Virus record (IMG/VR): IMGVR_UViG_3300043409_002109
Coordinates: 1-64,000 of that record
Length of the DNA stretch: 64,000 nucleotides
Direction: 5' to 3' (one strand)
DNA from: a virus
Positions 1 through 5,436 of this stretch are shown here, piece by piece. Numbering within the stretch: the first letter of the stretch is position 1; each line of letters starts with the position of its first letter. The position numbers and the translations under genes are program-made. The notes beneath the pieces are model-generated. The model saw nothing but the letters and a program-made list of their open reading frames with translations. It searched no databases and was not told where the DNA came from.

Positions 1-17
1 TACCAACATAGGCCATA

Positions 18-50
18 AAAAGAAAAAGGGTGATGTCCCCTCTTTCTTTT
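18..50 (-). terminator. Hairpin terminator after the first minus-strand gene
   Basis: Read on the minus strand, positions 50-38 (purine-rich) pair with 30-18 (pyrimidine-rich): 13 pairs including one G.U around a 7-base loop. The pyrimidine arm also supplies the T-rich tail. The hairpin begins 43 bases past the stop codon of the minus-strand gene ending at 93. On the plus strand the same fold has an A-C mismatch (26/42), which favours use on the minus strand. Confidence 0.6.
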
Positions 51-92
51 ACATCTCACTCAAGAGTCATGGCTAGTAAGAGCCAGTGCTGA

Positions 93-494
93 TCAGACCA
101 GCAGTACGGGCCGCGCCCGCATCAGCCGCAGCCCACGGCCCCCGCCGTAGCCGATGGGGGTGGTCAGGACGGGACGAGCCCGTTCCTTGGCGGCCAGGAG
201 CCGAAGCTCCATAGGGCCGGGGCGGGAGGAGGAGCGCAGGGGACGCTCCTCCCAGGCGAACGGGGTGAGGCGGGTGTCCACCTCCTCCTCCTCCTCCTCA
301 TCCAGCTCCGAGGGGAGCGTGGTGCGCCCCTCCAGGAAGTCACGGCAGAAGGCCTTGGCCTCCCGCTTGACCCCCCGATCCTCGGCCACCTGGCCCAGGA
401 CCCCGTGGAGCCCCCACAGGAGGCCGATCAGCCCCCCGAGGTAGGCCCAGAGGGTGACACCGATCATCTGCGCGGCCATTTCATATGCAATCAC
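93..494 (-). CDS. Small membrane protein, unknown function
   Basis: A 133-residue protein of no family I recognise. A hydrophobic segment at about residues 7-34 should span the membrane. It is followed by a charged stretch, a run of six glutamates near residue 66, and a basic C-terminal tail, so one membrane helix with a soluble C-terminal part is the likely topology. I chose the GTG start at 494 because GGAG lies six bases upstream; a TTG at 506 would place that GGAG inside the gene, and an in-frame ATG lies at 479. Base composition is very GC-rich (45 of 60 bases at 121-180), quite unlike the plus-strand structural genes. A hairpin terminator follows at 18-50. A plus-strand serine-rich ORF over the same bases is a shadow. 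Confidence 0.6.
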   Translation of the reverse strand: MIAYEMAAQMIGVTLWAYLGGLIGLLWGLHGVLGQVAEDRGVKREAKAFCRDFLEGRTTLPSELDEEEEEEVDTRLTPFAWEERPLRSSSRPGPMELRLLAAKERARPVLTTPIGYGGGRGLRLMRARPVLLV

Positions 495-1387
495 GGTGAT
501 CTCCAATTGCTCTTATGAGCGGTGAAGAGGACGTATCCTCTGGTTTCCCTTTTAGCCTGAGGGTACAGTTGGTACGGACGTACCGGGGATGTGGGCCTCT
601 CACCCACTCGACGCCACACTGAGGTAGTGGTATTGCCCTGTCTCTCTATGAGAGCCCTTTGGATGAGATACGCTCATCCTCGGATGCCCCCGTAGCATCG
701 AATGTCCGGGTAGACCCTGATAGGCTATCGCTTCTCTAGGGGATTGTTGCCGTTTTTGGCTGACCAGCCTCAAGTGCTTCGGCGCACTACACCCATAGGG
801 AACTTCCATCCCCATGTATCCCAGGTGTACTAGTATCCCCGATCAAGGGGCCTATGATACACCCATATGGTTATTCTCCATGCGTATACCCACGTCTCAC
901 GACGTTAGGTGCGCACAGACTACTTAGTGTCAGTACATAGTGTATAGGAGAGGAACCGCTGTCCTCCTCCATCACCCATCCTGACCTAAGTGTACGGTAA
1001 CTGCCTGTACCGTACTTCCCCACCATGGTAGGGGTTAGGAGCCTTACTATCACCCAGGCTACTGGGTAGTGGTTTCCGCCAAACCACCAAAGCGCTAATA
1101 CCTCGACCGACTATGCACACTACTATACAGTTCTAGGGCCTAGGCCACAGCTAACCTACTCCTTCCCTGTGTTGGGGCTAGGTACGTATTGCTGTACTGT
1201 ACGCATTGTGCATCTCTTGTCGAGATACGGGTGTGTTGCGCCTTAGCACAACAGTGACCCTGCGTATGACTTATACACACTGTATTCGATGCAGTATCCT
1301 TAGGTTGGTTAGACCATAGGACTTACATTATACTCATATGTATATGTGCTCAACCAGGTTATTTGTTACGCAGGACATGAAGCGATG
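495..1387. other. Gene-poor, hairpin-rich stretch
   Basis: About 0.9 kb without a convincing gene on either strand. Two minus-strand ORFs of 60-71 codons exist (600-815 and 871-1053), but neither has a Shine-Dalgarno site nor a protein-like composition. Several short perfect inverted repeats are visible: 571-584 (6 bp), 661-679 (7-bp stem, 5-base loop), 992-1015 (8-bp stem) and 1069-1087 (7-bp stem, 5-base loop), plus a GGCCTAGGCC palindrome near 1138. The stretch is rich in GTAC, TATG and GTATAC words. It may carry structured RNA or regulatory DNA; no tRNA or known RNA family was recognised. Confidence 0.4.
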
Positions 1388-1504
1388 TCATACGCACTTG
1401 AGGTCATCCATTACAGAGGACCATAAAAAAGAAAGAACAAGAAGAAGAAAAAAGAGAAAGGGCAGAGGGGCCAAAGCCTCCTTCGTGATGTTTTCGTACA
1501 CCAT
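1388..1504 (-). CDS. Possible 38-residue membrane peptide
   Basis: A short minus-strand ORF with a strong Shine-Dalgarno site (GGAGG, four bases before the ATG at 1504). The peptide has a polar N-terminus, then one strongly hydrophobic stretch of Phe and Leu at about residues 14-28, then a short polar tail, as in single-helix membrane peptides. The hydrophobic stretch is encoded by a pyrimidine-rich tract (plus strand 1424-1460) of the same kind as the tails of the nearby minus-strand terminators, so the ORF could be a coincidence. The ribosome site is the best argument for it. Confidence 0.35.
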   Translation of the reverse strand: MVYENITKEALAPLPFLFFLLLVLSFLWSSVMDDLKCV

Positions 1505-1560
1505 AGTACCTCCATGAGTACGTACTACCCGGTTAGATGGGCGTATGTGTACTCAGTACC

Positions 1561-1618
1561 ATAGAAAGAAAAAAGAAAAGGCTGAAGAAAGAAAGGCCCG
1601 GGGATTTCTCCCCGGGCC
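1561..1618 (-). terminator. GNRA-loop hairpin terminator
   Basis: On the minus strand a perfect 10-bp GC-rich stem (1618-1609 with 1604-1595) closes a GAAA tetraloop and is followed by a T/C-rich tail down to about 1561. The stem starts 12 bases after the stop codon of the minus-strand gene ending at 1631. This is a classic intrinsic terminator, though the tail is interrupted by C residues and a CAGCC. Confidence 0.75.
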
Positions 1619-1630
1619 ACAGCTCGTAGT

Positions 1631-1801
1631 CTAGAACTTCAACCTCCCCCATACGAGGGCCGTGCCCAGAATGGCGCAGGGGAAGGCCCCCGCGATCCAC
1701 GAGAACTGGTGGAGGGGATCCTCCACCAGGAAGCCCTGGAACTCCGGGTGGAGCACGAGGGCGAGGGCCGCAAGCACATGGGCGAGGACGATCTTGGACA
1801 T
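1631..1801 (-). CDS. Small two-helix membrane protein
   Basis: A 56-residue protein beginning MSKIVLAHVLAALALV, unknown family. Two hydrophobic segments (about residues 4-17 and 33-50) separated by a polar loop with acidic residues suggest a small double-spanning or hairpin membrane protein, a size and shape seen in phage holins and other inner-membrane effectors; this functional idea is only inference. The ATG at 1801 is preceded by GGAGA at a good distance, and a strong hairpin terminator follows the stop codon. The gene is GC-rich like the one at 93-494. Confidence 0.6.
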   Translation of the reverse strand: MSKIVLAHVLAALALVLHPEFQGFLVEDPLHQFSWIAGAFPCAILGTALVWGRLKF

Positions 1802-1891
1802 GCAGTCTCCAGAGGCAATGCATATCGTACTAGGCTACATACCTACACTATAGCGACATGCTACAGCACAGGTACATAGTGCTAGTATGCA

Positions 1892-2077
1892 CTACCATAG
1901 AAAAGAAAAGGTATATACCCTATGGTATGGATATGTACATGGTATGCCTATGTATGCGTGCATACCCATGTATTAGGTACCACACACACACACACACGTA
2001 TACGTATGAGGTATACATATACCTATGTACATACCTATGTGTAGTAGGTACATACATGGTGTGTGTGCATGGTGATG
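1892..2077. repeat. Low-complexity CA / TATG-rich stretch
   Basis: A stretch made largely of alternating pyrimidine-purine words (GTATAC, TACGTA, CATATG, ACATACCTATG) with a clean CA dinucleotide run at 1981-1997 and TG-rich words near 2058-2070. An ORF of 74 codons on the plus strand (1858-2082) is the translation of these repeats (His-Thr alternation) and is not a credible gene. The stretch separates two minus-strand genes; alternating sequence of this kind melts or forms cruciforms easily. Confidence 0.55.
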
Positions 2078-2079
2078 CG

Positions 2080-2121
2080 TAAAAGAAAGGGGCCTACACC
2101 TATGGTTAGTAGATGTAGGCC
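2080..2121 (-). terminator. Hairpin terminator after the 55-residue gene
   Basis: On the minus strand an 8-bp stem (2121-2114 with 2098-2091) with a 15-base loop is followed by CC and then a T-rich tail (2088-2080). It starts nine bases after the stop codon of the gene ending at 2131, so it is well placed to end that transcript. Confidence 0.6.
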
Positions 2122-2130
2122 ACGTATTCC

Positions 2131-2298
2131 TCACTGCACGATGTAGTGCATCTCACAGGGCTCAGCCCAATTGTAGGATTGAGCCCAGATGAACACGATG
2201 ATCATGCCCTGTGCTTCCTGCACCTCGATGCAAAGCTGAGCCTCATCGAGGACGAGGCTCACAATCTTCTTCGCCAAGTCAAGCTTAGTGATAGACAT
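2131..2298 (-). CDS. Short hypothetical protein
   Basis: A 55-residue acidic protein of unknown function, beginning MSITKLDLAKKIVS. An amphipathic N-terminal helix rich in Leu, Val, Asp and Glu is followed by a hydrophobic stretch (GMIIVFIWA, about residues 31-39) and an aromatic tail. I chose the ATG at 2298 rather than the longer upstream start at 2349, because the extra residues are basic and unlike the rest; only a weak GGA precedes the ATG. A hairpin terminator follows. It resembles other very small minus-strand genes of this arm in size only. Confidence 0.5.
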   Translation of the reverse strand: MSITKLDLAKKIVSLVLDEAQLCIEVQEAQGMIIVFIWAQSYNWAEPCEMHYIVQ

Positions 2299-2463
2299 AT
2301 CGTTTCCAGGGGTAACACATTGAATCCTCTTACATCGCGATTGATGCATGTAGGATGTGCTCCATAAAAAAGAAAAAGAAAGGTAGGTACGAGCAGGAAT
2401 ATATCCCGGTGGGCTCGGATCTCGAAGGGTAGCGCAAACTACTATCTATATACCTGGTCCAAC
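2299..2463. other. Start of the divergent intergenic region
   Basis: No gene seen. Positions 2362-2384 hold another CCATA-A-rich tract (T/C-rich on the minus strand), the same motif as near 13, 1421, 1559 and 1892. Around 2437-2460 there is a diverged partial copy of the direct repeat described at 2464-2580. Confidence 0.4.
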
Positions 2464-2580
2464 CCTACTATATCTATTTTATAGCTTATTTAGTTCCAAA
2501 AAAATATTACAAAACCAAGGACCTAATTCCTATATTGGCATCCTACTATATCTATTTACCTCCTCATTAGTTCCAAAAAA
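2464..2580. repeat. Two-copy direct repeat, promoter-like
   Basis: A composite element occurs twice: a 16-base block, CCTACTATATCTATTT (2464-2479 and 2542-2557), then 9-10 variable bases, then a 14-base block, TTAGTTCCAAAAAA (2490-2503 and 2567-2580). The copies start 78 bases apart. The blocks are identical but the spacer is not, as expected of a protein-binding or promoter element. It sits in the AT-rich gap between the minus-strand arm and the long plus-strand late region. Confidence 0.6.
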
Positions 2581-2641
2581 CTTTATGGATTTCACTCTCT
2601 CCTTCCCCCCTCTTTTTCTTTAAAAAATTACAGAAAAAATT

Positions 2642-2669
2642 TTGAAAAACTAATATTCGTGCCTAAATA
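2642..2669 (+). promoter_or_regulatory. Candidate sigma70-type promoter, leaderless start
   Basis: TTGAAA (2642-2647), a 16-base spacer and TAAATA (2664-2669) resemble -35 and -10 boxes. The ATG of the next gene follows six bases after the -10 box, so transcription would start at or beside the start codon. That fits the lack of any Shine-Dalgarno site there. The match to consensus is moderate. Confidence 0.35.
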
Positions 2670-2675
2670 GTGTGC

Positions 2676-2930
2676 ATGTACGAACTTAGCACCAAAATTA
2701 ATGCTCTTCATCGGGCACTAGAGAAACTTACTGGTTTTCACTCTTATCGCTATAAGCATTTTGTAGATAGCTCTCCTCATGGAGAGGCCTGTAAATATGC
2801 GATAACGACGAAGAAGTACTATGAGCTAGAGCATGAACGTGAGGGACTTTATCATCTCCTCGTTGGGATGAGAGACAGAATCGATATAATCTTAGAGGAA
2901 CATCTAAATGAAGCTAAAAATAACGAGTGA
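2676..2930 (+). CDS. Hypothetical protein, first gene of the late region
   Basis: An 84-residue mostly helical protein with no family I can name; the central part is rich in Tyr, His and Lys and the C-terminal half in charged heptad-like residues (MRDRIDIILEEHLNEAKNNE). I use the ATG at 2676; a GTG two codons upstream (2670) is also possible. No Shine-Dalgarno site is visible; a promoter-like pair of boxes ends six bases before the ATG, so the message may be leaderless. The gene overlaps the next by 23 bases, which speaks for joint expression. Confidence 0.6.
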   Translation: MYELSTKINALHRALEKLTGFHSYRYKHFVDSSPHGEACKYAITTKKYYELEHEREGLYHLLVGMRDRIDIILEEHLNEAKNNE

Positions 2931-3180
2931 TGGCACTCGGGCGGGCACTTATCTTTCTACCCTAGATGGTGAGCTGATAGAGAACGTATTACTTGTTAGT
3001 TGGAATCTCTCCTTGGAGGATGAGATGTCTATAGCTATGGTAGAACTCTTGGGCGTACCATGTGAGATCATTACTGAATACCGGAATATAGAGATAGCTG
3101 CTATGCCTATGCAGGATCCTAATCTAGTAGTAGAAGATGAAGACTGGATAATTTTAACAAACAAAAAAGGAATAGAATAA
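2908..3180 (+). CDS. Hypothetical acidic protein
   Basis: A 90-residue acidic protein of unknown function. The pattern of short beta-like stretches (KLKITSDG, ENVLLVSWNLS, DWIILTNKKG) suggests a small beta-rich fold. GAGGA lies eight bases before the ATG, inside the end of the previous gene. The stop codon shares a base with the next start (TAATG), so the two are probably translated together. Confidence 0.65.
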   Translation: MKLKITSDGTRAGTYLSTLDGELIENVLLVSWNLSLEDEMSIAMVELLGVPCEIITEYRNIEIAAMPMQDPNLVVEDEDWIILTNKKGIE

Positions 3181-3437
3181 TGCCATTAATAGAATTTCAG
3201 ACTAGCTCTGAAGGCAAGATCAAAGCCAGACTGACTGATCAGGAGTATGTGCCAAGTGAGTTGGATCAAGCTGCAGCCAAGATGGGCGTGATGGAGATAA
3301 AGAACCTGGAGGCACAATGGGATAAGCGGCGCGCGAGGTTCTTCGAGTGGGCTCTAGAGAACCCCAAGGAGCTAGATATGCTCCTAGATGAAGTAGACAG
3401 CGCGGGGATCCTTTATGGGTACGAGTACAATGATTAA
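3180..3437 (+). CDS. Hypothetical protein
   Basis: An 85-residue acidic protein, probably an N-terminal beta hairpin (MPLIEFQTSSEGKIKARLTD) followed by two or three helices with many charged residues. No family recognised. It begins in the stop codon of the previous gene and its end overlaps the next gene. Its position upstream of the holin-like gene gives no functional clue by itself. Confidence 0.6.
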   Translation: MPLIEFQTSSEGKIKARLTDQEYVPSELDQAAAKMGVMEIKNLEAQWDKRRARFFEWALENPKELDMLLDEVDSAGILYGYEYND

Positions 3438-4038
3438 AGAACTTAAGGTCAAGTTTGTCGCCCTACTTGATAAGGTGATAAATGATAGCACTGCGAGATC
3501 ACAGAAGATAAAGGAGCAGGCGTTCACAGAAAAGATTATGTCAGCAATCAGACAGACTGATATTAAGAACGTGAACAATCATGTAGCAAGATCTTCTTAT
3601 GAACTAGGGAAGATGGATCCACTCTCCAAGATGGCGATGACTAAATCTTTTTCTGGAATGGACGTTTCTTTATATTTTTCCGAACACCCAGAGGACTGGC
3701 ACCCCAAGAGGGGAGGTAAAAGATATGGGAAAGCCCAGGCCATCAGCTGGAACCATTATCGGGACTCGGTAACCTCTGACAATCTTCACGGTAGTATTAT
3801 TGATCTTGCTTTAGATCATTTGAATTGCCCAGCAGGAGAATGTTTGACAGTGGTGGCCCTTAATGAGTACGGGTACGGCACTATCCTCATGCAGGTACGA
3901 GACTTCAAGGTAATCAAAACTAGCTTTGGAATTTCTATCGATGATATAGTCGCAGAACAAGTCCACGAATGGACTGGTACCTTTCATTACCAAGGAGCCA
4001 TGCATGGTTATCGAGAAGAAGAAGCCGGGGATAGTTAA
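3415..4038 (+). CDS. Hypothetical protein, 207 residues
   Basis: Unknown protein with a helical, charged N-terminal third (about residues 6-65) and a mixed C-terminal part that looks globular, with the segments ECLTVVALNEYGYGTILMQV and FHYQGAMHGYREEE. The histidine and tryptophan content (EHPEDWHPKRGGKRYGK) might fit an enzyme, but no catalytic motif is recognisable. Two starts are possible: ATG 3415 with a GGGGA upstream, or ATG 3430, which overlaps the previous stop codon. The 3' end overlaps the holin-like gene by 35 bases. Confidence 0.6.
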   Translation: MGTSTMIKELKVKFVALLDKVINDSTARSQKIKEQAFTEKIMSAIRQTDIKNVNNHVARSSYELGKMDPLSKMAMTKSFSGMDVSLYFSEHPEDWHPKRGGKRYGKAQAISWNHYRDSVTSDNLHGSIIDLALDHLNCPAGECLTVVALNEYGYGTILMQVRDFKVIKTSFGISIDDIVAEQVHEWTGTFHYQGAMHGYREEEAGDS

Positions 4039-4243
4039 AGAGAGCCAGAGGAAACTCGTGGCATTTACAGTAGCTAATGTAGCTATAATACTCGTAGCCC
4101 TTGTGGGAGTGCCTTTGCACTTGCCACAAGCAGCAATAGAAAGTACTCAGTGGGCATTAATCGCCTCTCTTGGTATTTTTAGCGGCGCTAACGTGGGTGA
4201 ACATTTTGCAAATAAATCTAAATTACAAAAAGAGGAGCCCTAA
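4004..4243 (+). CDS. Holin-like small membrane protein
   Basis: A 79-residue protein with a basic N-terminus, two hydrophobic segments (about residues 19-40 and 49-66) and a charged lysine/glutamate tail, the usual layout of class II phage holins, which oligomerise in the inner membrane to release the endolysin. The identification rests on size and topology only; no endolysin gene is recognisable next to it, and other small two-helix phage membrane proteins look the same. AAGGAG six bases upstream fixes the ATG at 4004. Confidence 0.45.
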   Translation: MVIEKKKPGIVKESQRKLVAFTVANVAIILVALVGVPLHLPQAAIESTQWALIASLGIFSGANVGEHFANKSKLQKEEP

Positions 4244-4244
4244 T

Positions 4245-4496
4245 ATGGCAGCCAAGAAGAAAGTTAAAGAAACAACTGTTTCAGTACGTGGTGTAGTGAT
4301 TCCAGTAGGAGAGATTATAGCTGCGCTACCAGCGGCTGTTGCCGCCTGTCAGCTTTCAGCCGCCGACAACAAAGAGGCTAGCTCTCCCGGTGGAGAAAAG
4401 GTTACTGCCGCTGAGGTCCTAGAGGATCTCGGTAAGTTCTTTGAGGTTCTCCTTCAGAAGAGTCTGCCCGCTACCCTTAAGGCTAACGGCATATAA
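4245..4496 (+). CDS. Hypothetical small Ala-rich protein
   Basis: An 83-residue protein with a lysine-rich start (MAAKKKVKETTVSV), an alanine-rich hydrophobic middle (IIAALPAAVAACQLSAADN), a flexible Ser-Pro-Gly linker and a C-terminal helix. I start it at the ATG at 4245, which has GAGGAG upstream and begins directly after the previous stop; a longer in-frame extension to 4170 lies wholly inside the holin-like gene and is unlikely. Function unknown. Confidence 0.6.
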   Translation: MAAKKKVKETTVSVRGVVIPVGEIIAALPAAVAACQLSAADNKEASSPGGEKVTAAEVLEDLGKFFEVLLQKSLPATLKANGI

Positions 4497-4497
4497 T

Positions 4498-5286
4498 ATG
4501 AGTAAGTCGCTTCTCAGTAAAAAGGAACTTCAGTCTCTAGAGGAGCGACAGACTCTGGCTTTGCAAGAAATCTCTGAGATCGATCCCGATTACCAGAAAT
4601 ACCTCGAAAAGCTGCCGGCGCGAAGACGGGAGAGGATACATCGACAGGTGGCAAAGACCAGAAATGGTCTTTACACCATCGCCCCCACTACCTGCGTCGG
4701 GCCGTCTAAGTGCCTCTTCATCGAGCAATGCCCGATACCTGATAGAGGGCCCGGCGGCGAAATAGTACTAGGGGATCTTAAAGATTACCCTATGTATCGT
4801 CCGTGCGTATTTGAGATGCTTTATATGCAGCAGAAAGTTATAGACTATATGCAGCATCTTGGAGTAGACCCAGAGAATCCTATAGAGATGGCTCTAGTAA
4901 ATGACTTGGCTGTTATCGACCTATATAAAAATCGCGCGATGCTGATTATGGCTGGCGGAGATAAAGAGGGCGATGGGCGAGATTTTATGAAGAGAGACAT
5001 GATGGAACAGCAGGGTGAACATGGTACTCTTACGAGTACCCAGACTCAGTTACATCCAGCTGCTACCTATCTGGATACTCTGGAGAAGAGGCGTAGCAGA
5101 CTGCTAGAAGGGCTCCAGGAGACCCGTAAAGGCAAGATGGACGTGGCTATCAAGCTAGGGCAGGGGGGTAAGGACAGCGCTCTCCGTGAGGAGCTAATAC
5201 TCATTAAGAAGGCACTAGAGGCCGCCGTCTCGATTCCCCAAGCGGGGGCGAAAGATGAACAGCTATTGCTTATTGATGATGATTAG
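4498..5286 (+). CDS. Cys-rich, putative small terminase subunit-like protein
   Basis: A 262-residue protein in two parts. The N-terminal half carries four spaced cysteines (TCVGPSKC, IEQCPI and, some 28 residues later, RPCVFE) that could bind zinc or an iron-sulphur cluster. The C-terminal half (from about residue 125) has a helical pattern, LVNDLAVIDLYKNRAMLIM, then LHPAATYLDTLEKRRSRLLEG, reminiscent of P27-type small terminase subunits (helix, hPa-like motif, basic helix). Small terminase subunits recognise phage DNA and recruit the large subunit, whose gene lies 5.4 kb downstream. The resemblance is by eye; the separation from the large subunit gene is unusual. Start chosen at ATG 4498, one base after the previous stop. 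Confidence 0.4.
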   Translation: MSKSLLSKKELQSLEERQTLALQEISEIDPDYQKYLEKLPARRRERIHRQVAKTRNGLYTIAPTTCVGPSKCLFIEQCPIPDRGPGGEIVLGDLKDYPMYRPCVFEMLYMQQKVIDYMQHLGVDPENPIEMALVNDLAVIDLYKNRAMLIMAGGDKEGDGRDFMKRDMMEQQGEHGTLTSTQTQLHPAATYLDTLEKRRSRLLEGLQETRKGKMDVAIKLGQGGKDSALREELILIKKALEAAVSIPQAGAKDEQLLLIDDD

Positions 5287-5298
5287 TTATATAGTTCT

Positions 5299-5321
5299 TA
5301 TAGAGGGTTGATCTCTCTATA
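5299..5321 (+). promoter_or_regulatory. Hairpin next to a ribosome binding site
   Basis: TATAGAG at 5299-5305 pairs with CTCTATA at 5315-5321, leaving a nine-base loop. The last base of the stem is the first base of the AGGAGG site (5321-5326) that serves the tiny ORF at 5332. It may influence translation of that ORF or protect the RNA end. Confidence 0.35.
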
Positions 5322-5331
5322 GGAGGCCATG

Positions 5332-5370
5332 ATGGTCAAGAAAAGACAGGGTAAATTCAAAACTCGTTAA
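5332..5370 (+). CDS. Tiny basic peptide, leader-peptide-like
   Basis: A 12-residue ORF, MVKKRQGKFKTR, with six Lys/Arg residues. A perfect AGGAGG stands five bases before the ATG at 5332; another ATG directly upstream (5329) is too close to the site. Its stop is 22 bases before a strong hairpin, and the 1023-codon gene begins 14 bases after that hairpin. This is the layout of a leader peptide with an attenuator, but a simple fortuitous ORF cannot be excluded, and no conservation can be checked here. Confidence 0.35.
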   Translation: MVKKRQGKFKTR

Positions 5371-5392
5371 AACCTAAATAGCTAAGAATAAG

Positions 5393-5423
5393 AAGGTCTG
5401 GTACAGTGTATCAGACCTTTCTT
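5393..5423 (+). terminator. Hairpin terminator / attenuator
   Basis: A 12-pair stem (5393-5404 with 5408-5419, one G.U) with a three-base loop, followed by TCTT. The tail is short, so termination may be partial. Because the hairpin lies only 13 bases before the start codon of the nuclease fusion gene and just before its GGAGAG site, read-through or a hidden promoter is needed for that gene. Confidence 0.6.
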
Positions 5424-5436
5424 ATGTGGAGAGTAA

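Noticed and set aside
154-444. Plus-strand 96-codon serine-rich ORF
   Set aside because: It is the complement of the minus-strand gene at 93-494; the serine run is the reverse of the Glu run. No ribosome site.
600-815. Minus-strand 71-codon ORF
   Set aside because: No Shine-Dalgarno site, odd composition, and it runs through a perfect hairpin (661-679).
871-1053. Minus-strand 60-codon ORF
   Set aside because: GTG start without a ribosome site, crosses the 992-1015 hairpin, protein composition unconvincing.
1533-1823. Minus-strand 96-codon ORF
   Set aside because: Overlaps the better gene 1631-1801 in another frame, is Pro/Gly/Arg-rich and runs through its terminator.
1858-2082. Plus-strand 74-codon ORF
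   Set aside because: Encodes the CA and TATG low-complexity sequence; His-Thr repeats are not a credible protein.
2390-2450. tRNA-like segment
   Set aside because: Some resemblance to a T-arm but no cloverleaf or consistent acceptor stem could be drawn.
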